Below, piece by piece: positions 10,101 to 19,670 of a stretch of 64,000 bases of DNA. Every line of letters begins with the position of its first letter. Within the stretch, counting starts at the first letter, position 1. Under the pieces are notes generated by a model. It saw only the letters and a list, made by a program, of their open reading frames with translations, made no database searches and was not told the DNA's origin. The translations under genes were made by a program, and so were the position numbers. Source of the stretch: Eucommia ulmoides (lineage: Eukaryota; Streptophyta; Magnoliopsida; Garryales; Eucommiaceae); assembly GCA_016647705.1 (NCBI GenBank), contig CM028327.1:8131726-8195725 (forward strand), read 5' to 3'.

Positions 10101-11654
10101 TTTCTTAAATGTAAACATAACCTGATATATATATCACGGTTTGAGTCGTAGAAACAGTCTCTTGCAAAAAGCATGGTAAGACTGCATACAATAGACCTAA
10201 ATGGTCCAACCCTTCTCCAGACCCCGCGCATAGCGGGAGCTTTGTAACACCGGGCTGTTCTTTTTTTATATATACTAGTGATTGCCCCGAAGGTGACTTC
10301 ATATAAAAAATAATAATTGATAAAAAGTGTTAATTTTTTTATATGTCATTTCTTTTTTCGTTGGAAGGAGTAATTAAAAACAAAATACAAGGAACAACAT
10401 GATCAAATAAAAATTTTAAGTTGCAAGATAAAATTTGATTTGTAATTACAAGGACAAATAATGCAATTAATAACCGCTTGGGAAGTGGAGGTGAGAATTA
10501 TTTGGGCGCAAATCCCCCCCCCCCCCCCCCCCCCCACCGATTTTACAAAACAATCTCATCCATCATTTTTCATTAAAATCAATCTCAACCCTTAAACAAA
10601 ACACAATTTCAAACATTGTCCTGATTTATAATACATAAGTTATGACGGTATTTCAAAATGTTTTTCAATAATGATTGAATTGATTTTGATAAATATTTCA
10701 CACTTCCACTTTCTAGGCAATTTAATTAAATTATATTGTTCACCCTTTAAGTTTCACATTTGTGTTTAATTGACCAATTTTGAAATGTCTTTTTGTTAAT
10801 GGTTGGAATTGATTTGAGAAATATGGATGGACCAGATTACACTATGTAAGTTTGGGGAAAACAAAATTCATGCCTAAAAATTTTACACCTCCACCTCTAA
10901 AGCAGTTGAGTTAAATTACATTTTGTAACCTTTAAGTTTTATATATATACTTTATTAGTCAATTTTTATAATATATTATTTTTTTACACTCGTAAATTTG
11001 AAAATCAATAGTGTCTTCATGCACGGAAAATCCCTAGCTTTATGGGAAAACCCGAATGTTTATATATATATAGCAATGATTAATCCTCCAAACTCCAAGT
11101 AAGTTGAATATTGATACCTAGAATTAAGCTTGCGCCTGGATTCATCCACATGTAGCTCAACTTCAACACCTTCCTCAAGCATAAACTCAATACCAGCAGC
11201 AGCTTCACAATTCTCAAAGAATCCATAGTGAAAAACCTACCCACAATACCAAAAAATCTCATCAAATCCCTCACAAAAACACATAATCAAACACGGATTA
11301 GTGAAAGAACATACGATTCCGTCCTTCGATCTAACATCCTGAACAACAAATTTGAAATAGGGATGGATAATGAATCCATTATCGGAAGGCTGACCACCGC
11401 CTTGCGGATGGAAGATTGTTGAATCAAGCACCAACGAAATTCGACCATTGTCATCCTTCGAAACAATTAATAAATCCCTTAAATCAGTTCAAAATCTAGG
11501 GTTTGTAAATTTCGGCGGCGATTTTTGAAATTTGAATGGAATTTGAATTGAAATTTGAACTAACCAGAATGCGAGAGAGGAGAGTGGCCCTCGATTGAAG
11601 CTTGACCATGTCTTGGTAGTACTCGAGCTTCGTTGGATTTTGAGGATTATCCAT
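7191..11654 (-). CDS. AlaX-type alanyl-tRNA editing protein (8 exons, 257 aa)
   Basis: Exons on the minus strand: 11565-11654, 11315-11455, 11118-11236, 9752-9844, 8467-8569, 8313-8384, 7394-7489, 7191-7250; all borders are GT-AG and the frame is kept throughout to TAG. The product is a free-standing homologue of the alanyl-tRNA synthetase editing domain, which hydrolyses Ser-tRNA(Ala) or Gly-tRNA(Ala) mischarges. It has FHPQGGGQPSD (residues 45-55), RLHSAGHLLD (117-126) and GCPCGGTHVSDISE (220-233); H119/H123 and C223/H227 are the expected zinc ligands of the HxxxH and CxxxH motifs. The length fits plant AlaX proteins without the catalytic domain of AlaRS. Introns 3, 4 and 6 are swollen by a Helitron end, a TRIM copy and MITEs, whereas introns 1, 2, 5 and 7 are 78-143 bp. 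The start ATG at 11654-11652 opens exon 1. Cytosolic or organellar location cannot be told; no obvious transit peptide is seen. Confidence 0.93.
7640..8095. mobile_element. Degenerate MITE-like element in AlaX intron 6
   Basis: The left edge CGTGTTTGATATGCAGG and the inverted right edge GCGTTTGGTACGCTGAAATG resemble each other, and both arms are rich in GGAATGAAATG-type motifs. Target duplication is not clear. Confidence 0.35.
8118..8266. mobile_element. Short foldback MITE (149 bp) in AlaX intron 6
   Basis: The two arms, starting TTAAATGCCTTTTAACCCC and (inverted) TTAATTGCCTTTTATGCCCC, pair over more than 50 bases, so the element is almost all stem. Confidence 0.6.
9232..9512 (-). mobile_element. 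TRIM-type LTR retroelement remnant, copy 2, rearranged, in AlaX intron 4
   Basis: On the minus strand an LTR of about 120 bases runs from TGTTGGGTTTATCCCAC (9512) to about 9393 and is followed by a primer-binding-like TATCAGAGTT and TRIM internal sequence. At the far side a piece of LTR (9232-9300) lies in the opposite orientation, so this copy is rearranged. Non-coding fossil. Confidence 0.6.
10275..10300 (-). mobile_element. Helitron-like 3' terminus in AlaX intron 3
   Basis: CTAG at 10275-10278, preceded by A and followed by a short GC-rich CCCCGAAGG segment, resembles better preserved Helitron 3' ends at 32803, 32993 and 56262 in the same orientation. The hairpin here is weak and the 5' end was not found. 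Confidence 0.35.
10514..10535. repeat. Poly-C run of 22
   Basis: Uninterrupted C homopolymer in AlaX intron 3; its length is likely to be imprecise in any assembly. Confidence 0.9.
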
Positions 11655-13015
11655 TGCTGTAGCAGTTTTCTCAGTGATCTCTGAATCGGATTATGCTTCT
11701 CCTTCTCCGAGTCTGCGCCGGTTGTTATGAATCTTTTGGTCGTGCTTTGAATTACATATTACATGCACTGTAGAAGACGTAGTGACTTGGTTGGGTTTGA
11801 ATTTTAGTCTATAATTTCTGAATTTTTTCAGAAGTGTAAACATAAAAATTACTATAATTTTTATGTAAAAAATTATTGTAACATACGTTGAGTTTGCATT
11901 TTTGACAGAATTATTAGACTTTTCAAAAAATTATTGTAGTACGTGAACCACATAAGTTAAAATTTAATTTTGTGGATTGTTAAAAAAATTAAATAATTAA
12001 ATGAAATTTTAACACTATGCACTCATAAAATTTTGAAAAAAATCTTATTTTAGTCCCTATATTTTCAATTTAAACACATTAAATCTTGAAATATTCAATT
12101 CGTGTTAAATCAATCTAAATTGATAATTTCGTCATTTTATATGACAAAAATCAGCTAAATGTTAAATATGTAATCATTCACATGAGTAAATTTTGTCATA
12201 AAAATGACAGAAAGATTAACTTGATACGATTTGCATATTTCAGATTTTAATGTGTTCAAATTAGAAGAATAAGGACTAACTTAGAATTTCTCTAAAGCTC
12301 AATGGTGCAAAGTACAAAAAGCTCAAGTAATGGAGAGAGAAGGGGGAGAGAGAATGAGGTGACAGAAATCAACTAATTAATTCTATTTTTTCTAATTTTA
12401 TTTCTTTAATTCAACTGTGCAAAATATCTCCTTGTATAGTGGTAAAACTGTTAGATTTAAAATTTTGTTCCAACGGTGTAAAATATCTTACAAGATTAAT
12501 ACTGAATTATTTTATTATATACAAGTGTATACCCGTGCAGGAAGTTTTCAATTTTAATTTGAATCATTAAGTTAGAAGAGGGAGAAAAAAAATAATAATA
12601 AACGTCAATTTAGTATTTAAAATAAATTAGAGAGCGAGAGAGAGAAATAGAACAAGTATTTGGATGAGAGAAGTGCGCATGAGCGGTGCGAGCACTACTG
12701 ACAATGGCAATGGCAAAGGCGTGGAGTCTGTGTTCGTGTGAGAGAGAGGGGCAAACACGCCCTAATGAAATTAGTGTCATTTCCACATCTCAAAACCACA
12801 AATAAATACCAAACAAAAAAAGAACGAACAATTGTATATTTCTTTGTTCAAACAAGAATAGAAGGGAAGTAAATTTCGATTGAGTCACACATAAATGGAT
12901 TAATATACAAATCAATTCATCAAAAATAAAATAAATCATAATGAAATTAGTTTCACTTCCACACATCAAAATCCAAAAAAAAAATAGAGTAGGGAGAGTT
13001 GTGAGATATCGGATC
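11655..13015. other. Gap between AlaX and HSBP genes
   Basis: The first 110 bases on the right of the AlaX start (minus strand upstream) are the likely promoter/5'UTR of AlaX. The rest is AT-rich; a TIR element occupies about 12017-12333 and a sequence at about 12520-12760 (TGTATACCCGTGCAGGAAG followed by a GA-rich stretch) resembles the Helitron-like copy at 32993-33260. No gene is seen. Confidence 0.5.
12017..12333. mobile_element. TIR element related to the one at 13697-14013
   Basis: The left arm reads TTTTAGTCCCTATATTTTC and the right arm, inverted, reads GAGCTTTTTGTACTTTGCACC; the copy at 13697-14013 has the same layout. It is about 317 bp, with no target duplication resolved. Confidence 0.45.
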
Positions 13016-16000
13016 TTATGTCAAGCCCTCGCTTGGTTTTGGCATTGTAGAAGTAGAAGGAGAGCCCTCTTGCCCTATTTCGGTTCGAAGATCATTGATG
13101 CTCTGTTCTAGCTCGTCTATACGGCAGCCCATCTCATCGAGTGATTCAATAGTTAAATGTAACAAATCAAAATTATTAACTCTCTTTCGAGTCTTAAGGC
13201 AGTGTTTGGTTTGGTTTTATAAAATCGGAATTTAGAAATTGAAAATCAGAAAGAATGCATCTAAAAATCTAAGAAAATTTACAAAGTTTGATTCGTATCC
13301 ACCAAACGGTACCTAAAAAAAAAGGGCAAAATATGTAATCTTTTCCATGATTACTATGAGAAATAAATAAATAAAATTAAGTCCCGTGGTAATGCTAATT
13401 TTAAGTATTTTTTAAAATAAAAAATAAGTAATTTGACAAAAAAAATATTTTTACTTAAAAAAAAAAACACAAAAGGGTTTTAATCCATCAATCTCCTATC
13501 TCATAACATAAAACTCGAAGAAATAAATATTAATTATTTTTTATTTTTTGAAAAAAAATACTTAAAAAATATTTTTATTTTATTTTTTTAAAATTAAGGG
13601 CAAAATAAACATTACTATTAATTTTTTTAGTTAAAAACACAAAATAACTAAAAATAATGCAATCAAGTGTTATGTGAAACTCATAAGAATATAGAGGTTT
13701 TTGCACTTTACACCCTAAAATTTCAAAGAAATTCCACTTTAGTCCCTATACTTTCAATTTGAAAGTATTACACCCCAAAATATCCAAATAGTATCAAATC
13801 AGTCCAAATCAATAACTCTGTCATTTTTTTTTTAACGGAAATTAGCCACGTGTCAAAAACAGAATCATCCATGTGGGTAAAGTTCATCATAAAGAATAAC
13901 GGATGGACAGATTTGACACGGTTTAGATACTTGAGGATTTAATATGTTAAAATTAAAAGGACAGGGGATAAAATGGGATCTCTCTGAACTTCAAGGGTGC
14001 AAAGTGCAAAAAGCTCAAAAATGTATGGAGATATTGAAAAGGATATTCTTGGAAATAATAGAGTCAGACATTGCTTGAAACCTAGTTTGCTGAAAGAAAA
14101 AAACAATCAGCAAATAACAGGCAGAAATTCAAATAGAAAGCCTTAAGGGACTGTTTGGTTTCACGAAATTGGAGCCTTAGAATTGGGATATACAAATGAT
14201 CACATGTAAAAATTTAATCGAGATTACAAGCTTTCATTTCCAATTCCGAGATTTCAATTTCGTGCTACCAAACATGACCTAAGAGAAAAGGAAAGCAAAA
14301 ATCTCACCATTTGTTGAAGAAGATTTTGAACCTAAAAGACAAAAAAAAATAGCCAACGGTAAGTATTAGATAAACACGGTATTTAAAACGAGTGGAACTT
14401 CTAATTTATGACAGAACAATGACATAAGGACCGTCGGGTCGTCCTTCAATTCGCAAAGTTGTATTGTTTTTCGAATATTCAAGTTATGAATTGTTATAGT
14501 TTCGTGTTTGGCTGTAAAAGTAACCGTTTTAGTTCTAGTTCATGCTATTTTCTGGTGTAATTAAAATAATATAAAGCTTAGAAAGTTTAGGGATTTTGAC
14601 ACTTTGCACCCTTGAACACATAATACGTTGAAGTTCCGTAATCATCCCACTTCTGTCCAACTCAATAACTCCATTTAAATTTTCAATGACAAATAATCAA
14701 CTGTCACGCACCCAACTATTCTTAAGGTGACTTTATAGCTTTATAGCATTTCCAACCTCTTCCTTTCCTCTTACGAAATTTTCTACGAAAAAACATGTAT
14801 ATAATATAATATATATTATGTTATATGTATATTTTAGAATATTTGGGCAGAAAGAAAGAGGCTAGAATTGCACATAAAACTTCTTAAAATAGTCATGTAC
14901 ATAATAGGTGGCTCATTTCCATCAAAAATTTGTAATGGGGATAATGGTTCGGACTGTATTGGGAAGATTAAGAAACTTTAAGGTGTTGTATGTTCAAATA
15001 GAAACCAAACAAAGTGAACTAAACTAATAGAGTTGTATTATTTATGTTAAAATGTGTGCGTATTTATATATTATATGTTAAATGTATATTTCTGAGTATT
15101 TGGGTGAGAAGGAGACTAGAATTGCTCATAAAGCTTCTTAAAATGGTCAGGTGCATAGTAGGCGTCGTTTTCCATAAAAAATTGTAATGAGGATAATGAC
15201 TTGGACTGTATTAGGATGATTAAGAACCTTTAAGGTGTTATATGTTCAAATCGAAACCATGGGGAACAAAGTGAGATTTTGATCAAACTTCACGGAAACA
15301 AACTACAACGTGTCAAAACCCCCCAAAATTAACTAATTAAAACGTGTGCGTGTATATATATATATATATCATGTTATATGTATATTTTAGAGTATTTGGG
15401 CGGGAAGGAGGAGACTAGAATTGTCCATAAAACTTCTTAAAATAGTCAGGTACATAGCAGGTGACTGTTTTCCATAAAAAATTGTAATTGGGATAATTTG
15501 GACTGTATTGGGATGATTAAAAAACTTTAAGGTGTTAAATGTCCAAACAGAAACCATGGGGAACAAAATGAGATTTTGATCAAAGTTCAAGGGTACGAAG
15601 TGTCAAAACCCCCAAAAATTAACTTCTTGTATGTTTTTTTTTTTCCCGAGAAAATCATAGTTAAATGAAGAAATATACAAATCAATGCATAAAAAATATG
15701 ATAATTCATAAAAATAGAATAATTTAGTCAACCAAACGGGCCCTAAACCTTCTCAAGAAACATGATTTCTTTACAAAAACATAAGCTTGCAACCTGTAGA
15801 AGGTTTGGAACTTACGAAAATTGTCATATCAGCAGTACTCTGTTTCGAATCATCTGTAACATGCCCGTCCTGCCATAAAAATCAGTGAATTTGTATAAAA
15901 AAGTAATTAAATGGATAATTAAGGGAATAATAAGATTTTATTCAATCATTGTGAAGGTCAGATCAAGAGAGGTGTTCTAACTTGGCCTCGTTTGTTAAGG

Positions 16001-17331
16001 GCCGGTTTGGTTGTGTTTTCAAGTAGTAAAACAAAAATAAAAAACGATGTTTTTTCCAATACTCAATAAACACTTTTACAAAAACAATTTCCCCAAAAAC
16101 GTTTGTTAGTGTTTTCTATTCCTTGACTTATGTTTTTGTTCCCAAAAAGGGGAACAGAAACATATACACGAGAAACAAGAAATCAGTCTTTGTACAGTTC
16201 CTGATTTTTTAGCACAAATTTATGGGGAACATAAAGAATTGAATTGTTTTGGATTTTATTGATTAACCAATGTTTTCAGGAACATAAACAGAAATCTGAG
16301 AACAAAAACACTAACGAACACCACCTAATTTGCTAAAATCACAGTTTTAGATATTCATATTCCCAATGTTGAAGCAAAATGCTTAAAAAATTTAGCAGAT
16401 GCGCATCTACGAAAAGAAAAACATATCGAGAAATCTAACGCCCAATGCATAATCGTCTACTGCATTCAAACAAATTTCCAGAGAGATGCTTCGATAAATC
16501 GAATGCGATTAATCCAAACCCTAACTGAATACGAACAGATTCAAAGGACAAGGAAATCAATGCATAAGATTATGAGAAACAGAAAGAATTGAATCATTCA
16601 TGATTTTATTGATTAACCAATGTTTTCAGGAATAGAAACAGAAACCTGCAAACAAAAACACAAACAAACACCACCTAATTTACTAAAATCATAATTTTAG
16701 AAATTCATATCCCCAATGTCAAAGCAAAATGATTCAAAAAATTGGCAGATGCGTGATCTACGAAATGAAAAACACATTGACAAACAACAAATCAAAAAAA
16801 ATTCCAGAGAGATGTTTCGATAAATCAACTGCGATTAATCCAAACCTAACTAGATACGAACAGATTCAAAAAAACAATGAAATTAATGCATAAGACAATG
16901 AGAAACATAAAGAACTGAATTGTTCCAGATTTTATTAATGTACCAAGGTTTTGGGAAACAGAAACAGAAATCTGAGAACAAAAACACTAACAAACGCCAC
17001 CTAATTTACTAAAACAGTTTTAGATATTCATTTCCCAATCTCCAAACAAATTACTTCAAAATTTTAGCAGAAGCGTGATCTACGAAACGAAAAACACATC
17101 AAGAAATCTAATGCCCAATCCATAATCCTCTACCGTATTCAAACAATAGATCAAACAAATTTCCAGAAAGATATTTCGATAAATCGACTGCGATTTAACC
17201 AAACCCTAATTAGATACGAACAGATTCAAACAACGAAATCAAACCATAAGATAATGAATTTCATCATCAATCAATGCCAAACGAGGCTCGCGCAATTCAA
17301 ATTTTCAACTAAAAATCGAAATTATTACCAT
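13016..17331 (-). CDS. HSBP: Heat shock factor binding protein, HSBP1-like (5 exons, 82 aa)
   Basis: Minus-strand exons: 17329-17331 (ATG only), 15816-15869, 14308-14331, 14047-14089, 13016-13140, ending TAA 13018-13016. The frame is continuous across all joins and gives 82 residues, typical for HSBP. The product contains DSKQSTADMTIF, VQNLLQQM, QTRFQAMSDSIISK and IDEMGCRIDELEQSINDLR, the conserved coiled-coil core that oligomerises and binds the trimerisation domain of heat shock factors to damp the heat-shock response. The heptad-rich segment spans about residues 20-65; the tail is Ser/Thr/Pro-rich. Three introns are GT-AG, but the last one begins ATATCCTTTT and ends CAC: only this AT-AC splice restores the K-I-D-E reading known from the family. 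Exon 1 contributes only the start codon, directly followed by GTAATAAT. Introns 1, 2 and 4 are enlarged by MITEs and tandem duplications. Confidence 0.92.
13198..13313. mobile_element. Tourist-like MITE (116 bp) in the HSBP U12 intron
   Basis: Termini GGCAGTGTTTGG and, inverted, GGTACCGTTTGG are flanked by TAA at 13195-13197 and 13314-13316. The element sits about 38 bases from the branch-point-like motif. Confidence 0.75.
13697..14013. mobile_element. TIR element in the HSBP U12 intron
   Basis: Arms TTTTTGCACTTTACACCCT and, inverted, TTTTTGCACTTTGCACCCTT can be followed as imperfect inverted repeats for about 60 bases. Its edge lies only about 33 bases inside the intron from the 5' splice site. 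Non-coding. Confidence 0.55.
14147..14279. mobile_element. Tourist-like MITE (133 bp) in HSBP intron 3
   Basis: Termini GGGACTGTTTGGTTTCACG and, inverted, GGTCATGTTTGGTAGCACG are flanked by TAA at 14144-14146 and 14280-14282. Both arms continue into GAAATTG. Confidence 0.85.
14591..15616. mobile_element. TIR element with internal triplication in HSBP intron 2
   Basis: The left end GGGATTTTGACACTTTGCAC and the inverted right end GGGGGTTTTGACACTTCGTA form TIRs. Inside, a unit of about 260-295 bases (marked by TATTTGGG near 14840, 15098 and 15392, and by AAACTTTAAGGTGTT) occurs three times as imperfect tandem copies. No protein-coding frame is recognised. Confidence 0.5.
15999..16325. mobile_element. 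MITE with TAA duplication in HSBP intron 1
   Basis: Termini GGGCCGGTTTGGTTGTGTTT and, inverted, GGTGGTGTTCGTTAGTGTTT are flanked by TAA at 15996-15998 and 16326-16328. Its right part is included in the tandem repeat that follows. Confidence 0.6.
16238..17270. repeat. Three tandem copies of a unit of about 330-350 bp in HSBP intron 1
   Basis: The motif TTTATTGATTAACCAATG or its variants begins near 16255, 16604 and 16933, and each copy continues through CACCTAATTT, AAATTTCCAGA(G/A)AGAT and GATACGAACAGATTCAAA. The unit includes the right end of the 15999-16325 MITE, so the amplification came after the MITE insertion. Confidence 0.7.
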
Positions 17332-17640
17332 TTTTTTTTTCGATTTTCCTGGAAATAATTGCTCCGGGCTTCGGTTTTCCGGCGGCGAGAAGAGTGACAA
17401 TAATTGGAATTATGTAATAAATAACACTAAATACACTATTAGCCCCCAAACTCTATAATATAATCAAAAGAAGCCATTATACTTTTAATTGTATTAATTA
17501 AACCTCAAAAATCATATACAGATAACAACTAATTTTAAAACATGTAAATAAAATTAAAAAGGGTTTTTTATTTTTTAGACCAAATTTAATACTCTCTCTC
17601 CTCAATTAACCTTTTAAACTAAAAAAATTATTATTTAATC
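17332..17640. other. HSBP 5'UTR and upstream region
   Basis: On the minus strand the start codon follows a run of A (17332-17340) and a leader from about 17400. Upstream the sequence turns AT-rich. No heat-shock element could be called with confidence. Confidence 0.4.
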
Positions 17641-18720
17641 TTCAATCAAGTTAACATCCGCCGATAGCTTCTCTCTCCGTCCGGCGATCTCTCTATACTC
17701 TCAGATGATCCTAATGGCAGTGGTTATGGCTTCATTGTTTAGACCATATATACACCATATGCCATTCAAGCCGCCATTGCCCAAATTATTGTTGTCAATC
17801 GTTGCGAGCCTCTGCTGCGATTTTCGTCAGGGATTATTGAGCACGGATCATAGATTTTGTTGCTATCAAGTTTGATCTAAGGTTTAAGAACCATATCTTT
17901 CACTTTGAAGAGGGCGTCGCTTCTGTTAAATCGGGATCAAAAAAAATTTCTGTCACATTTTTGACAGTTTGGCTCTGATCGGAGCTGGCAGCTGATTGCG
18001 GTGGACGTCGTTTGTTGTTGTTCCACGATTGCGGTGGTGTTGGAGTTGATAATCCACGATTGCGGTGGACGTTCGTCTTCCAGATTTGGATGTGTGATTA
18101 AATGTTTCATATCTTTATCAGATTTGTTTCTGATCCGGAATGTTCATGTGATTTTACATGGTTTTCTAAGAATATTTGAACTGTCTTTCAGATCTGTTTT
18201 GTTGATCTTTATTGATTTTTTGGGTCTATTTTGATTGTAAATATTCTTTTTGTTGATTTTTGAATGAATGTTCATATCGATTGGGTTTTGGGGGCAAGTT
18301 CGTTGTGATCTCGTTTTTATAAATGTTCATACTATTTTGTGTTGATTTTGTTTAAGTGATTTTTGGTGAATGTTCGTTGCATTTTATTTAGTGAATGTTT
18401 GGTTCATATTTGTTTTGATTTGTTTGGTTTTTGTTGATTTTGGTGAAGTTGTTTATTCATTTGCGAATATTTATTTTTTTTTGTTGATTTTTCTTGTTCT
18501 TTACAAATGTGCATATCAACTTCTTTTTTTTGGAATATTCGTTGTGATTTATTAAAGTTCATAATGGTTCAAATTTGTTTTGAATTTTGATGGAGTTGTT
18601 ATTTATTAGTTGTGAATGTTTTCTTTTTGTTGATTTTTTGTTGTTCTCTGTGAATATTCATATCGATTTATTTTTTGTGAAAGTTCGTTGTGGTTTGATA
18701 ATCGTAAAATAGAGAGAATC
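17641..18720. other. Unassigned stretch with degenerate T/G-rich repeats
   Basis: 17650-18070 is less AT-rich and looks like a decayed or captured coding fragment (a short plus-strand run reading YTPYAIQAAIAQIIVVNR at about 17747-17800), but I do not recognise it and it is interrupted. From 18230 to 18700 motifs such as GTTCATATCGATT, GTTCGTTGTGAT and TTGTTGATTTT recur at irregular spacing as a degenerate repeat. 18721-19039 is plain AT-rich sequence. Confidence 0.3.
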
Positions 18721-19039
18721 GTGCGGACATAACAAATAATGTATTTGTTCAACTAAAATTGTGAACATTCACCGCACTAAAATTAGCCCTACCATTTATT
18801 AAAATATTTTAACAATAGCAAAATTTTAAAAAATGTGAATATTCTATAAAATGATATTTTATGTAAATTATGGACAGAAGATGATCAAAGAATAAATGAT
18901 TATTTTATAAGAATTAAAAAATTTATTACAATAGTAAAAGATCAATTTTCTGAGTTATATATCTCTTGGGACCAAATAATAAATTTTTCAATTAATAATA
19001 ATATAAAAATTACATAATTTAAAAAAAAAAAAAAAAAAA

Positions 19040-19670
19040 TGACCTTTTTTTCGAATTTTCTTCTGAATTGTAAGAAACCAATTTATCGCCGCCCTTAACC
19101 ATTAAAACTTCACCGCCTTTTGTCCTAAATAAATGCTTTAAATACTCACGATCACGAAATTATCATAACCTCCAACGTAGGCAAAAATAACCACCAAGAC
19201 CACCTTAAAATCATCTGTCAAAGGATCATAACAACAACACAACATTCCAATGTTGCATGTAAGAAATTTAAAATTTAGAACTTTGCAAGAGGAGGACCTA
19301 TTTGAGGGGTTCCACAAGTACAAATTATTGCCAACCGATATAAGTATCAAACCGTTGCACGAGCTCCTAATTTTTGTATAAAATTCCAAATTGGTCCTAT
19401 CTATTTTTCTCCTTTTTAGATCAGGCCGATCCCGAGTGTTTGGATCAGGAAGATCTTGAAGAGACAAATCATTGCCAAGTAAACGATAGTAATTACGGAT
19501 ATTACCCCTGGATAGAACAAGCGCTCATGACCGTTGGATTGAAAGTTTGAATCTCTGATTCGATATCGAAGAACGCCATAGCTTGCTGACGGATTTGAAT
19601 TTGAGGAGAGATTTTACCAGTAATTTTGACAGAATTCGAAGGACAATATCGGTAAGTAAAAAAAGAAGAA
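19040..19670 (-). pseudogene. F-box / F-box-associated protein pseudogene
   Basis: The minus strand starts with an F-box-like segment (DIVLRILSKLLVKSLLKFKS, VSKLWRSSISNQRFKLSIQ, about 19650-19520), followed in another frame by YYRLLGNDLSLQDLPDP and the F-box-associated core SCNGLILI, NLYLWNPS and CYDPLTDDFKVV (19467-19138). A last piece in a further frame (GGEVLMVKGGDKLVSYNSEE, about 19050-19125) matches the usual C-terminal region. At least two frameshifts, a stop near the end of the F-box part (about 19531-19533) and a missing central portion show that the gene is dead. Intact homologues act as SCF substrate receptors. The plus-strand frames over the same bases are shadows. Confidence 0.75.

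Larger units (their letters stand above)
13141..14046 (-). other. AT-AC U12-type intron of the HSBP gene
   Basis: On the minus strand the intron opens ATATCCTTTT (14046-14037), an exact match to the U12 5' splice site, and closes ATTGAATCAC (13150-13141). A branch-point-like ACATTTAAC lies at 13160-13152, placing the likely branch A about 12 bases from the 3' end, within the short range typical of minor-spliceosome introns. No GT-AG alternative gives the conserved SIISK-IDEMG junction. The intron carries two TE insertions (13198-13313 and about 13697-14013). Confidence 0.85.

Noticed and set aside
10514-10535. Poly-C (22) and poly-G (2094-2108) as functional quadruplex sites
   Set aside because: They are single homopolymers in introns or TE-rich sequence; slippage or assembly error is the simpler reading.
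18001-18555. Open frames in the T/G-rich repeat
   Set aside because: Phe/Leu/Val-rich translation of degenerate repeats; the first lacks an ATG and neither shows a domain.
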